This document shows, piece after piece, positions 19,776-31,572 of a stretch of 64,000 nt of DNA. The stretch comes from Haematobia irritans. Lineage: Eukaryota; Arthropoda; Insecta; Diptera; Muscidae. Where the stretch lies: positions 111,514,145 to 111,578,144 of the forward strand of contig NC_134398.1 of assembly GCF_050003625.1 (NCBI RefSeq), in the 5' to 3' direction. The stretch's first letter is position 1; every line of letters starts with the position of its first letter. The notes under the pieces are model-generated. The model saw nothing but the letters and a program-made list of their open reading frames with translations, had not been told where the DNA came from and searched no databases. The translations under genes and the position numbers were made by a program.

Positions 19776-20525
19776 CTAAAATAAAAATAAAAAAAAAAAA
19801 AACAATTATATTAAACATTTGAAACATCGTTTGCAACCTTATATATAATATTACAAGTTAATGTATCTTTAGGAACCATTCTTTATGTAGCTTTGGATTT
19901 GTTGTTGCCATATATTTTTCAATTTTCAATCCAGTATTTAGTAAGGCAGTTTCATGCTATCAGATGATTACAATTTTTTCATTTGAGCAGAACTTTGATT
20001 TTCTTAATGACATAGGCGGTTTTATGGGTTTGTCACCTCCCCCTACCAAATACCATGCAGTATTTCTTCGAACTATGATTATATATCATCCAATTAAATA
20101 TTCTACACGTATTATTTGCTTCTCTTTTTGAGGTGTCTTTCCAATGAGCACACATTGTAGTTTTCACCCCCTAGGAGAACGTTGCTAGCTACGCCAATGT
20201 TTAACTGACAAATAATAATAAAAATTCAAAATTAAATTGTTTTATACAAAAAATTTTGAAATATTCAATTTGCTTTAAATTTATGACAGAAAAGTATCGA
20301 AATAATTGATGGCAAGAATTACTTCAATTATTCTTACGAACCGCAACACATTTCCCAATATTTCGAAGCATATCGTACATTTCCAGATTTTCGCTATTTT
20401 AAGTTTCCCACTTGTTAAACAATGTTTCAATTTGACAGACAATAAATTGTCAACAGATTACACATGGATTGCTCTCAAATATTTTGTGCATTATTTAAAC
20501 CGGACTCAATCAACGGTGTCGTAAG

Positions 20526-20640
20526 ATGACTGTATATACCAACGATATACCCCTCCTTCTGATATCGTTGGTATATATACACCTCCTTCTGATATCGTTG
20601 GTATATGTACACCTCCTTCTCATATCGTTGGTATATACAG
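20526..20640. repeat. Minisatellite in the UBR7 intron
   Basis: Three to four units of about 30 bp with core ctccttctgatatcgttggt followed by atata. The gatatcgttggtatat part can pair with the accaacgatatac at its left end, so the array can fold. Confidence 0.75.
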
Positions 20641-20746
20641 TCCTATTGATTGATTGGTTTGTTTTAGAATATGCAACAAAAAACATAAAACGTGGTGTCA
20701 AGGAGTTGCTATAGGTAGGTTTGAGTTTCAGCCAAACTTTACCATT

Positions 20747-21070
20747 AGGTTAGGTTAGGTGGCAGCCCGATGTATCAGGCTCACTTAGACTTTTCAGTCC
20801 ATTGTGATACCACATTGGTGAATTTCTCTCTTATCACTGAGTGCAGCCCGATTCCATGTTAAGCTCAATGACAAGGGACCTCCTTTTTATAGCCGAGTCC
20901 GAACGGCGTTCCACATTACAGTGAAACCACTTAGAGAAGCTTTGAAACCCTCAGAAATGTCACCAGCATTACTGAGGTGGGATAATCCACCGCTGAAAAA
21001 CTTTTTGGTGTTCGGTCGAAGCAGGAATCGAACCCACCACCTTGTGTATGCAAGGCGGGCATGCTAACCA
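20747..21070 (-). mobile_element. SINE copy 2, truncated at the tRNA-like head
   Basis: It matches 12411-12741 with a few changes and has the ttaggttaggttagg tail and the LOA-like 3' segment. The head stops after the anticodon-arm region (ggcgggcatgctaacca at 21053-21070), so the A box is incomplete. A short accatt occurs on both sides (20741-20746 and 21069-21074), a possible short duplication. Confidence 0.85.
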
Positions 21071-22030
21071 CCATTGAACTCACTCAATTATTTTCTTCTC
21101 TAGAACCGACCTGACTTCAGACTTTTTAAGACATGTATCATATCCGCCAGTAATCTAAAGCTATTTGCCCCTAAAATTCTCTTATAACTTACATATGCAT
21201 TAGATAAAGGGACTAACTTTAATAAAATGTTTCGATGGTCCAGGGATCAGTTCTTTACTGTTTGATTCGCAGAGTACTTTGAATGTGTTTTTATCGATAA
21301 ACAATTTCAATTGTGACTGGATGACTCGTACCCAAACTTAAACCGCTGTTGTTAAAAAATTGTAAAAATAAATTCGACTATTTAATATTCAACATTCGAC
21401 TTTTTTAAAAGCACATAAAAAGTTGTTAATTATTCGATTTTTGAAAAAGAAGAAAAAAGATATAAAAATTTAAAATGTTATCCTTGCTATTAAATTGTTT
21501 TTTAGACACTAGATTTGCGCTTATAAATTACCCATAATATTTATACCATAATGATCATAAAACTATAAACAATCGTAGGCCGAATTTTTCCTAATACCTT
21601 CGACTTATTGCAATTTTGGAAAAATATTACATAAAAATACAAACCGAGCTACAGTGGAAATCGAATTGCAAATATGGTAATGTGAAGATTCAATATACGT
21701 ATTTCTAGGAGGTCTTCTAACCAAAACCTTTAGCATTAAACGCTGTGAATGTTGAATTTTAAATTTCTTCAATTTTAAACCATAGAACATGTGCAGGCAG
21801 ATGAGAGTACTGAGACAATCATTTTTCAGTTCGAGGTTACATCCGAAATTTGGAGAAACCATTCGAAATCGAAATTTTAAAGAACATTTTTGAACGGTTT
21901 ATGTGTCTTTAGATACACAAAATTTTTCGTTTTTACAATTCGTAAACGAGAGCAAGAACGGAGTGCTTAACGGGGGAACACTCTTTTCATATTTTTGCCA
22001 CTTTACTATTATTTAACATTGTTTACGAAC

Positions 22031-22967
22031 CTTTTTCATAGTCGGATTTTTGGCTTGGGCGACGACATTCATTGCCCTTACTCGAATCTTCCTTTTTTAT
22101 ATCTCCTTCAGTGTCCAATTTCAATTTCTTCGACAAAGGTTCACAATCATTTGTGGTGCTTGTGCCATTTTCACCAATATTCATGATTTCCGAAATGCTT
22201 TTATCTAAATCACTTTTCAATTTATTATCATCGTCCTCACATACGTCTCCACCAGTTACGGTTATGTTCGCATCTGCTATCGATCCATCCAGATTTTCGA
22301 CGGCTTTCAAAGCAAAACCCACGTAATATCGAAGGAACTCGTGCTTTGCCATGCAGGCTCCACAAATCATTTCACTGCAAGCATCCATCAATTTTTGTAT
22401 ATTGGATGGCCCATCCAAATGCTGCATATGGAACCAATCTTCGCAAATCGCACATTGCAACATGACCTCTTCTGTAGTTCGGTCTGGGTCTGGATATGGC
22501 CGATGACAGTTACAATAAAGCCCTTGGAAGTTTTGATTATACAAGTTACCACTGTTCACTGGTGTTGGTTGCTCTAGACCAGAATTAAGCCGACATCTGT
22601 TAGAACTCCCCATGCGTTCTGTGGGGCAATCACATCGGAAATTTCTCTTGGTATACAACTCAACAAGTTCATGATTTTCATGACATTGATACGTGCATGC
22701 CAAGCAGACCCCAGCGCACTTTTCCAAATTATCACGAGCCTCGGGACAGCATGTTAGACAAGAATACAAAGCTTGCCGTTTGACAGCACTTCCTTGACTG
22801 TAAGTGCACACCTTGTCATCGGAAGCTCCTAATACTGCCGCATATTCATCCTCTAGTTCTTTTTCTTCTTCCAAGACATCTAACATGGTGACGCTGCTCT
22901 CGTCCAACGCATTTTTGGCATTAGATTCGTTGGCATTCATTTTACTTATTCTTTCTACGTTTTCCAT
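22031..22967 (-). CDS. UBR7: UBR7-like E3 ubiquitin ligase, exon 1 (UBR box and PHD finger)
   Basis: UBR7 proteins are atypical N-recognin-family ubiquitin ligases; the human protein works in the nucleus on histone H2B (known of the family). With exon 2 this encodes 437 residues, near the human length of about 425. The start chosen is the ATG at 22967 (MENVERISK); an upstream in-frame Met at 23006 would add a hydrophobic 13-residue stretch and is less likely. Residues 53-126 form the UBR-type zinc box (VCTYSQG, CLTC, GVCLAC, CHENHELVELYTKR, FRCDC). Residues 151-206 form a PHD finger (YCNCHRPY, MLQCAICEDWFH, MICGACM). A basic SKKLKLD stretch near the exon end could be a nuclear signal. The exon ends at 22031 (AAAAAG/GTTCGT), phase 1. 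Confidence 0.95.
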
Positions 22968-23474
22968 TACTTTTAAATTCACAAATAAACAACAACTAAC
23001 ATACAATTCCTTATTTGTCTATTAATTTGGTGCTTGTTTATTACGCTTTAATTTTGTTTGCTAATGATAAAATTTCTCTACTCCGATACCAAACAATACA
23101 ACAAATACAATTGTGCAAAAACAAGAAAACAACAACACAAAACAACTGTATTTGGCGGGCCATGCAGGGTTGCAATCGGAAAATTTAAAATATGTTGCAA
23201 TGACGAGTTCTGTTTTAATATGTCACATCAAACTATAAAACCTTTAACAAACAATAATCATGGTAACCAAAATAATAGGCTATTAATTACAATTAAAATC
23301 TTCACTTAAGTAAATTCAGAAATTCATGACAAATAGACATTGCCATTACGTACTAGATTTTCGATAACAATACAAGGTGCCACAAATTTTATGTATTATG
23401 GATAATTAATGCAATTCACACCGTGCTAACATAAGGTCCGTTCGCGGTGTTCTCACCAAGCATGTTTTAGGGTT
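22968..23474. other. Upstream region of UBR7
   Basis: Minus-strand 5' UTR and promoter should lie here. No TATA box at a good distance is obvious. The DNA is AT-rich with A-tracts and no convincing frame. An initiator-like site could not be assigned. Confidence 0.35.
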
Positions 23475-23908
23475 GGGCTAAACTCTAGTTTAGCTGTACC
23501 TCTCAGATTTTTTTCAAAACTTCACAGATGATAGTACTCTTTGAGTAGATTACAACAACAACTTTTTTCTTGGCGGTCGTTACCGGATAACCGGTTATTC
23601 GGTTCTAAAGTGTAAGTTAAAAATCCTTAATATATCCGGTTCTAGAGATCCGATTACTTTTGAAAGTGCATCACTAGAAAGGTTTTGAAGAGACCTTTAA
23701 AATGATCTATGAACCGTTATATCAGCTTCATCCGGCTGTTCATTCCAGCTGTACGTGTAAAAACATGTATTTTTCGGAACCGTTTTTTATAAATAAGCTT
23801 ATATCTCTAAAACTGCTCCATATAAAAGATTGCATTGTGTAGCTAACACTTCTACCTTTCCGTCAAGGTCAAAGTCAAGCTGCTATCTTTACTATATTAA
23901 ATATTAAA

Positions 23909-24123
23909 GAGGTAAAGTCATGCAATCAGGTGACTAATATCGACATTCATCTTGTCAAAGGCTTTGTTTACGTTTAGTAGGTTTGTTTACATTCTTTGTG
24001 TACATAAATATTACAATACAACAACACTACACATACACAAAATGTCAACTTAAGTAATCTGCCATTTTAGTTTGACTTTCTAAATATCATGGGGTGTACA
24101 CACGTTTGCTCGTGACTTTACCT
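23909..24123. mobile_element. MITE with AAAGGTAAAGTCA ends
   Basis: The left end aaagaggtaaagtcatg pairs with the right end (cgtgactttaccttt). TTA/TTAA-like sequence flanks it. A partial copy is at 8869-8990. Length is about 215 bp; no coding. Confidence 0.65.
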
Positions 24124-24140
24124 TTAATTAATATGCCTTG

Positions 24141-24450
24141 ATCCATATACGGTTTGAAAAATAAAATTTTTTTTCAAAAAAATCGCGCGATTTTTTTGAA
24201 AAAAAATTTTTGCCTGTGGCGGCTTTCTTATTCCTATAATTAGACATATTACCCGGATCCCATCCATATACGGTTTGAAAAATAAAAAAATTTTCCAAAA
24301 AAATCGCGCGATTTTTTTGAAAAAGTTTTTTGCCTGCGGCGCTTTCTTATTCAAACAATTAGACATATTACCCAGATCCTATCCATATCCGGTTTGAAAA
24401 GAAAAAATTAAAATTTTTTTTTAATATTTTTCTCCTGCGGCGCTTTTTAA
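24141..24450. repeat. Three ~120-bp tandem units, two with an AT-rich CGCGCG hairpin
   Basis: Units start at 24141, 24262 and 24381 with atccatatacggtttgaaaa. The first two carry the palindrome aaaaaaatcgcgcgattttttt split around GCGC, flanked by A/T tracts, and end with gcctgtggcgg..tttcttatt and attagacatattaccc. The third unit is partial and lacks the palindrome. Confidence 0.85.
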
Positions 24451-25006
24451 CTATTAATATTATTAATGTTAACTGTTTTCATTCTAACCCGAAAACAACT
24501 TTGAATTAAAATTGAATACAATTCTTTTTTGGCAAAATTCAAATTCTACGGTTACAATTAAATTTCAGATCAAATATATCCGGTTCTAACGGAGATATCG
24601 GCTTGCAAATGACTTTGACGGATAGGTAGAAGTGTTAGCTACACAATGCAATTAGTAATTTTGTACCTTTACATCGAGCGTTTTTCGATTAAAAACTGGT
24701 TTTGTCAAAAAAACCGGTTCAAAAACACGTATTTTTTCATCTAAAACCTAAACTGATAATCGGAACTCGAGTTGTACCTCATTTGAAAGGTCGTACCTTT
24801 AGCTTTCTAGTGATGTATATTTTAAAGTAATCGGTTCACTAAAACCGGGTTTATTAACGATTATTTGCTTACATTTTAGGCTCGAATAACCGGTTAACCG
24901 GTTGCGACCGCCAAACGGTTACTTTTTATTTCGATGTCAAATTTAATTCTCTATCGACCCAAAAAAAATTTTTTTTTACGAGGTATAGCTAAACTAGAGT
25001 TGCTCC

Positions 25007-25380
25007 AAAATTTTAAAGCCACTTCAAATATATTTTTACAATAAAGAAAATTGTTTGGTTGTCTGAGGTATTTGTATACTCCGAGTTGGAATACGGTGTG
25101 CAACAAGCCAGACAAAAATTTTGGTAGTATTTAGCGACAAAATTGTGGAACATCGAATTTTGACCAATCCGTTTGCCGTACCTTTGGATTATCATCTGTG
25201 GAAGCCCTGCTCATCACTATACGAAACCCCGTGAAAATTAAACCAAGTAAGCAATAATACATTTATTACTGTGTTTCCCTTTATATAGAGTGATAGTGAA
25301 TTGTAAAATCTTAAGATATTACCGAAATTGGTGACAAGGCAAATCTTTATTCTTCGATGTGAACATAATTTTGCACATCA
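25007..25380. other. Spacer without a recognised feature
   Basis: About 370 bp of AT-rich sequence between the inverted-repeat transposon and the presumed BEL leader. Nothing was recognised. Confidence 0.3.
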
Positions 25381-26640
25381 GTGTAGTCCAAGAACACGAG
25401 ACATTAACTTTATCAATTGCATTCTGTTCAGAAACGAGTCTGTGTTGTTGTTGTAGCCACTATTTGTCAATGCATTGGATACCAGTTTATTGGGGTTCTT
25501 GCCTCTTTCGAACAGTTTGGTAAATTTATACCAGTTTCTGTGATAGCGGTTTGTGTGCTACACAGCTGCGAGCACTACGCTCCACATCTATTTTACTCTC
25601 ACATGCTCTTGAGTACGATTCCATTGTCCATCACCAACACTCTCGTTCTCTTGAGTGTCTCACTCGCAGCTGGTATTTACAGTGCTAGAAATATCAGCTC
25701 CATTTTACCTCTCCCTCTTTCTCCGGCGAATTCAATAGTCTATTAGAGTATCATATTGTGTTCTTTGTTTTTCGCATATACATTAAGAAAACTCGGTTTC
25801 CAATTAATAAATAAGAAAGCATTGATCAAAACAAAAAGTAAACCAATTCTTCCTCTTCTTCAGTTCCATATAACCTCTCAGTCTTTCACATGCTAATTTT
25901 ATAGCCTACAAAGGTATCATATTGTGTTCCTTGTTTTTCGCATGTACTTTAAGAAAACTTGGTTTAGAATTTACTAAGAAAGCGCCAGATCAAAACAAAA
26001 GGAAGACCAACTCTTCCTCTTCTTCTACTAGACTAAAGTTCATTGACCTTCATTTCGCGTTTTGTTTTTATATCCATTTTCACTTTGATGAAGATACATG
26101 GTTCTTGTTGCAGAGATACTTTAGAATCTTAAGATACCAAAGGTTGCCACTTCATATTGATTTGTAATGGAAATCCAGAAATAATTTTTTTTTATCTCTA
26201 TATATTGATATTTATTCTCATGATTTGTGCGACACTTATATGTGATGTGATATATTTTTATACTATATCAGAAGCTCGGTGAATTTTCGAAAAAGGAAAC
26301 GAAATATTGTTGCGTTGATACTATAAAAATTTAAGTGCACGTATATGATCATCGCGCCGAAATAAGTGATTCTATAGTATTTCTGTATTACGGATTTACT
26401 ATCTGCAAGGACTTGGGTCTTATATACTTGTAATTTCTAACATATTGTGTTCGAAGATTCCGTATCTCGATCCTTGGCTGATTTACTAGTAATTTTGAAT
26501 GCTAGTAGTAAAATTCGAACGAAACTTTTTGGTTCCTGGCATTTTCTTTGAGCGTATCATTCAGAATCTCGTGTACCATTCATTCAAGTTTATTATAGTC
26601 TTCTGGTAAATTTCCTTCCATCTTATTTCATTTTCCAAGC
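25381..26640 (+). mobile_element. Presumed 5' LTR and leader of a BEL/Pao element
   Basis: It lies directly upstream of a BEL/Pao gag, is less AT-rich than its surroundings, and includes a ~125-bp direct repeat (about 25746-25870 and 25918-26040; both begin tatcatattgtgttc and share tttttcgcat). I could not fix LTR termini or a primer-binding site; tggttcctggcat at 26530 is one weak candidate. Confidence 0.4.
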
Positions 26641-26647
26641 TGCGTCA

Positions 26648-29600
26648 ATGTCTCTAGATAGGTTCATACGGCTGGCTGACAGCTTAGTCGAATTTGAGTC
26701 CGCTCTAGATGGTAAGGAACTGGCGGTCGATAAAATTTGTCTCATAGAGACTCACAGATGTGAGATCCAATCTATATGGGAACATTTGCGTCAGGCGTCT
26801 GATCAGTGCTTGGCCGAATTGGCCAACGAAGATGAGACAGAGGCAAAGGACAGTAAAGATGACGAGGACGATAAGGGCCAAGAAGCTAGTGACACTGAGA
26901 AAGTGAAAATGAAGTACAAAGCTTCATATGCGACTTATTGTAGATGTGTAACTAAGCTCACTGAATATTCTCAGAGTATTTTGCCAGCGGCTGTAACTTC
27001 TGGCCCGCACATCAATAGCAACTATAATCTTCCCCCTTTTGAACTGGCGACTTTTTATAGTGACTATAAGTCTTGGCCCACATTCCGTGACTTATTCACT
27101 GCTCTTTGTATCAAGAATACAAAATTATGTCCGATTGAGAAGTTAGTTCATCTTAAACAGAAGACTAAGGGCGAGGCACACGAAATTGTCTCAAAAAGTC
27201 CCCTTACAACCCTGCCAGCATTTCAATGTTCCATTTCATCCTCATCGCTACCACAGACTCGTAAGTGACACTGCAACAATCGCCAACTGTGATAGTATTT
27301 TGCCATCACTATTCGCATGAAAGTATTTTGCCATCACTATTGTTACAAGAGCCATTTTATATTTTGTGAAACACCAAGCGCAACTGGCTTATTATAATTT
27401 ATTTCAATGAAAACGAAAATAAAGTGCTGAAAATATAGTTATTACGCTTAAAATTGTGAAAAGTAAATTGGTGAACAATTTTTGACTTTCCAAATGGAAT
27501 AAAGTGATAGTTTTTCAAATATTTTTCCAGACACGCTGCCTCCATTGGGAATAAAAGTACTGGCTGATAGACGCTACAACATTTATCTTACAACTTGTAA
27601 CTCAACATCAATCTCTTATTAATGCATAAAAATGTGTTAAATGTGATGTGATAGCCGTATAAATGTTATATTTATGAGAATTTATAAATGTTTCATAAAA
27701 TTAATAAACATCTAAACAATCGTGTTTTACTTGACCACAATGATTCTTTTACAACTATCTTAAAATGCACTTTGTCTGATTGTTTGAAGGGGCTCTTATT
27801 GGCGTCCTTCTAAATGTATCCAGAAGGGCTCCTAATAATTGCACTCATGCGATACTTTTTTGGCGTGGTACAACTTCTCAATAGTGACGGCGCTTTTCCG
27901 AGGAGTTTTGGATATCGTATACGACTGTTTTCGACGTAGTGGGGATTCTCTGAAGCGCCCCCAAATTCAAAAAATGTTGGCAGGGAAATAATGGTTTCAC
28001 TTCCGCTTGGCGGAATCTTTGTGAACGTTTCGAAAACAAACGTGTGCTTATAAACGAGGAGCTGAAAACTTTATTTAATCTTCAGCCCATCAAATCCGAG
28101 AATGCTGACGCATTGAAGAAATTACAAAGGGAGCTTAATTCATGCATTTCCAATCTTAAGTTCTATGGTACGAATATCGAAAGTTGGAGTCCCATTTTTG
28201 TGTTTATTTGCTCCAATTGTTTACCCGAGTCCACTTTAACGTTATGGGAGCAAACTTTGAGTGATAAGACCACTGTGCCCCCTTGGACTGAACTCAACGT
28301 CTTTCTCACTAACAGATATCGTACGCTAGAATCTGTTTTAGAAGTAAGGAAGTGTGAAAGCCCCAAACAAATTCTGTCTAGACAGAAGACCTTATCCAAT
28401 TCAAAATCTTCTTCTAAAAAAGTTAGAACTTTTCAGGCTAACGTTGATAAAACTCAATGTAAGTTGTGCCCTACGGAGTTTCATCCAATTAGAAAATGTT
28501 CTCGTTTTATGGCTATGAATCAAACACAGCGACTTACGGAAATTAAGAGTAAGAATCTGTGTTTGAATTGCTTTTCTGCCGCACATGGTGTACGTAACTG
28601 CAAGAGTAAACACTCTTGTTTTAAATGTGAAAAGCGCCATAACACTCTGCTTCATAAGGAAGCTAATCCTCACTCATACATTGCCTTCTACGTCCTCGGG
28701 ACCTCGGATAGATGTTGCACCCCAAAACTCTCAATTACAGATACAGACCACTATCCCAACAAGTAATGTGGTGCAAACCAGTTTCGCTTCCAATTCGAGG
28801 GGAGTCCTTCTTGGTACGGCTATTGTAAATTTACTTCATTACGGAGTCGTATACCAAGCAAGGGCTCTCATAGATTCAGGGTCCGAGGGGACATTTATTT
28901 CCGATAGGCTCTTCAACATGCTAAAATTACCATTTCGAAAGACCGCAGCCAGAATATCTGGTTTGAACAATAGCATATCTGCTGACGTCCAGAAGGAATG
29001 CGATTGCATACTTCGGTCCAATAAGGACTTGAATTTTGAAATTGGTGTGACGGTACTTGTAGTTTCACAACTTTCTAACAATCTTCCTGCCAATAGTATC
29101 GATTCCATAGCTATTTCCGATTTTCCAGATATCGAATTAGCTGATCCTGGGCTTTTTGAGAGCTCCAGAATAGACATGTTACTGGGGGCAGATGTTTTAC
29201 CCTCAATAATGCTACATGGCGCAACAGACAGTATTCGGGTGGATTATCACTGGGCCTGTCCATAACGAAACTCCATATTCTCAAACCACCTATGTATCAT
29301 ATTTTTGTGAAATCTCTTTAGATAAAGAGATTTCACGCTTCTGGGAGGTGGAGAACATTCCACGGAAACGGTTCATATCCAAATCAGATAAATTTTGCGA
29401 TGAATTGTACAAAGGTACAACTAAAAGAAATGATGAGGGGAGATATATAGTTTCTCTTCCATTTAAGGAAGAATATCCTCAAAAAATTAATCTGGGCCAT
29501 TCAAGGGCTAGCGCAATATTTTCGTAATGAATACAGGCTTTTGAAAATTCCTCAATTTTAAAATGAGTATGATAGTACCCTTGAGGAATATCTCACGTTG

Positions 29601-29720
29601 AAACACATGGTCCCAGTTTCTACCCCGAATCCATAGCTCCTATTATTATTTACCGCGTCATGCGGTCATAAAGCCGGAAAGTACGACTACCAAAGTTCGA
29701 GTAGTCTTTAATGCATCCTA
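26648..29720 (+). pseudogene. BEL/Pao gag-protease-RT fragment, split by a MITE
   Basis: The gag N-terminus starts at 26648 (MSLDRFIRLADSLVEFES) and runs into the DUF1759-type region (YKSWPTFRDLFTALC). A MITE occupies 27210-27985; its 776 bp plus the 2-bp duplication account exactly for the frame change to the next piece (28044-28766), which carries three zinc knuckles (C-x2-C-x4-H-x4-C twice, then C-x2-C-x3-H-x4-H). After a frameshift near 28600-28760 the aspartic protease appears with ALIDSGSEGTFIS. After another near 29220-29265 comes the spacer with FGWIITG. Reverse-transcriptase start residues (YLPRHAVIKPE, VRVVFNAS) are visible near 29645-29715, where the element breaks off. Integrase is absent. 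Confidence 0.85.
27210..27985. mobile_element. CCCTGCCA-ended non-autonomous DNA transposon, copy 1 (in BEL gag)
   Basis: The 776-bp element starts ccctgccagcatttcaatg and ends in the inverse of ccctgccaacattttttgaa. Inverted ends are about 14 bp and imperfect. AA is duplicated (27208-27209, 27986-27987): removing the element and one AA leaves an open gag frame. A second copy is at 32024-32789. No transposase. Confidence 0.85.
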
Positions 29721-29886
29721 TTTGTCTTTTTTCCAAATGTTTTCTTTTGTTTTGTTTCAGCCTCAGATTTGTTTTGTAATTCTATTAATTTCAGCTTCCA
29801 TCACTAATTACATTTATTTTGCAGAAATATGAATTCTTACAAGGCAAATAAAAAATCCACCCATTCTGCTTACGTGTGCCGGCTAT
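29721..29886. other. Junction between the two BEL/Pao fragments
   Basis: T-rich sequence resembling an intron acceptor (ttgttttgtttcag at 29748) joins the broken first element to the second. The last part (cacccattctgcttacgtgt) probably belongs to the second gag. Confidence 0.35.
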
Positions 29887-30108
29887 AGGTGAGTACTATG
29901 TTCGAGTTTTTCACCAAAACACTAAATTAAAAGTGCAAAAATATATATGAAGACGATAACATTTTTATCAAGTCTCTTCAAATTATGGATGGAAAAGGTC
30001 CAATGTATTGATTGCGAACAATTTAATATTTCGAAATTAATTGATTAAAAAAAGTAACCGTGAAAATAAGCAGGTTTTCAGCTTGAAAACTGAACATAGT
30101 ACTCAGCT
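29887..30108. mobile_element. Harbinger-like MITE (AGGTGAGTACTATGTTC family)
   Basis: Ends are aggtgagtactatgttcgag and, inverse at the right, agctgagtactatgttcag. TAT is duplicated at 29884-29886 and 30109-30111. It is inserted in the second BEL/Pao fragment. The left end is shared, in reverse, with 48300-48443. Length 222 bp. Confidence 0.82.
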
Positions 30109-30111
30109 TAT

Positions 30112-30945
30112 GTCGTAAAATCCATGCTCTCAAATATTGTTATCGCTTTCGTAACGTGAACATTTCACAGAGAAAGGAGGTCGTTAAAAAGTACGGTTAT
30201 TGCCCTAATTGTTTGGCACATACCCACTCACAAGGTTCCTGCTTTACCAAAACTGGCTGTGGATATTGTCAAAAAAAGTCACCATTCTCTTCTGCATATG
30301 CACGATCGATTACAGAAATTATCTTCTCCGGTCGTCCAAAGGAGAGCTCCACGATCTGCCACAAAGAAACCTACCACCAAGTCGACAAATAATGGAACTA
30401 GGAAACCACCGAATAATATTCCAGCTTTCGACGAAAAATTAAAAGCTGCTACTACATCTCTCACCTCCATTCTTCGTCAGAATGCTGCAACACTGTTACC
30501 TACTGCTATGGTGAAAATTCAAACCAAAGATGGAAAACATAATGCTAGATGTCTTCTCGATTCTGCGTCAAGGATGAGGTCCATATCGAAGCAATTCGTC
30601 AAAAAGTTCGATATGACCACTTTGGAGTTAGACAACGAAACTATATGTCCCGCCACCCTTTTGTCTTGCGTCGATCCGAGTTTTAAACTGGACGCCACGT
30701 TAAGGGTACACAGCCGTATCAACACAAGTACACCGAAAGAGTCTTTACCAGATAACATTAAAACCCATTTTGATAATTTGATGCTGGCCGATCCCCATTT
30801 TCATAAATCGTCATCCGTCGATATTGTGATTGGAGTTGATATATTTTCCAGAATTATTCGAGAAGGCATCTTTATAAGAACTGGGTTACCTACTGCTCAA
30901 AATACCTCCTTTGGTATAGTTATATATGGCACATTTTCCATATAA
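30112..30945 (+). pseudogene. Second BEL/Pao gag-protease fragment (different family)
   Basis: A zinc-knuckle region reads KKYGYCPNCLAHTHSQGSC and GCGYCQKK, then after a one-base shift near 30290 continues as HHSLLHMHDRLQKL. A linker and the protease follow, with CLLDSASRMRSISKQF in place of the usual DSGS, then IDIVIGVDIFSRII. The frame stops at 30945 where the pol region would begin. The protein differs in sequence from the element at 26648-29720, so this is another family rather than its continuation. The catalytic Asp-Ser-Gly is changed to Asp-Ser-Ala, and pol is missing, so it is inactive. Confidence 0.8.
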
Positions 30946-31569
30946 TTTTTTTTTCCATTCATTTTACTTATTATTATTACTTATTATCCATGTTTATTTA
31001 ATAAACCGAGCCTATGCGGACTGTTGATAGATAATACAAATGATTACAGGAGTTTTCTTTATCGAAAGAATTAAAAACTTCCCAAATAAACTAAAAAGAT
31101 ACATAAATGAATTAAAACTAATTGTAAGCGAAATCAAGCTATTGTATCTTTAAGATATTTTCCATAATTAGCTTTAGTAATTATGTATAGAAAATTTACC
31201 TATTTGAATTAATATTATCGTTACATTCAATTTTATAGTAAATACAATAGGGCTCCGATATTTTTTTTATTACAGTAATACTGCAAGGGGGCGGTAATGT
31301 TTACGTCAAGAACGTAAACCCCTATTTTTTCCCCGCGAACAGTCTTAAAAATACGCAAATTATTTTTATGAAATGTTATCGAAATGCTTTCAATTAGTTA
31401 ACTAAAATAGCTTAACGAAAATAGGTTTTCATATCAGCCATATTGTAACAATTACATCCGTAAAAATCTTTCTTGTTCACTTCTATCCCTTGACCTGTTA
31501 ACAACTATTGGTAAGAATTCTATCCAAAGAAATAAAGTCCAAAATTTGATGAAATACTAATTCCCGCCT
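30946..31569 (+). mobile_element. Presumed 3' end of the second BEL/Pao element (PPT and LTR start)
   Basis: A purine-rich gcaagggggcggtaa (about 31283-31297) followed by tgtttacgtcaagaacg looks like a polypurine tract and an LTR start with TG. The LTR end was not found, partly because a MITE begins at 31573. The intervening 30946-31280 is AT-rich and holds no pol, so the coding region has been deleted. Confidence 0.4.
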
Positions 31570-31572
31570 TTA

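Larger units (their letters stand above)
19776..22030 (-). other. UBR7: UBR7 intron (2,255 bp)
   Basis: Bounded by GTTCGT (donor, from 22030) and a T-rich tract plus TTTTAG (acceptor, to 19776). It contains a minisatellite (20526-20640), an antisense-independent SINE on the same strand as the gene (20747-21070) and otherwise AT-rich sequence with no convincing frame. Confidence 0.85.
23475..25006. mobile_element. Long inverted-repeat transposon, 1.5 kb
   Basis: Left end gggctaaactctagtttagc pairs with the right end (gctaaactagagttgctcc, 24987-25006). Inner pairs follow: ggtcgttaccggataaccgg (23576) with aataaccggttaaccggttg (24885), and gctaacacttctacctttcc (23842) with its inverse near 24621-24640. 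The arms are imperfect. The centre holds a nested MITE (23909-24123) and three tandem units (24141-24450). No transposase frame is seen. Confidence 0.65.

Noticed and set aside
19776..19836. Hydrophobic N-terminal extension of the 145-codon frame as a signal peptide
   Set aside because: It is intron sequence: the poly-T acceptor tract read as Phe/Ile codons.
22072..23025. Several plus-strand frames of 73-84 codons
   Set aside because: Antisense shadows of UBR7 exon 1.
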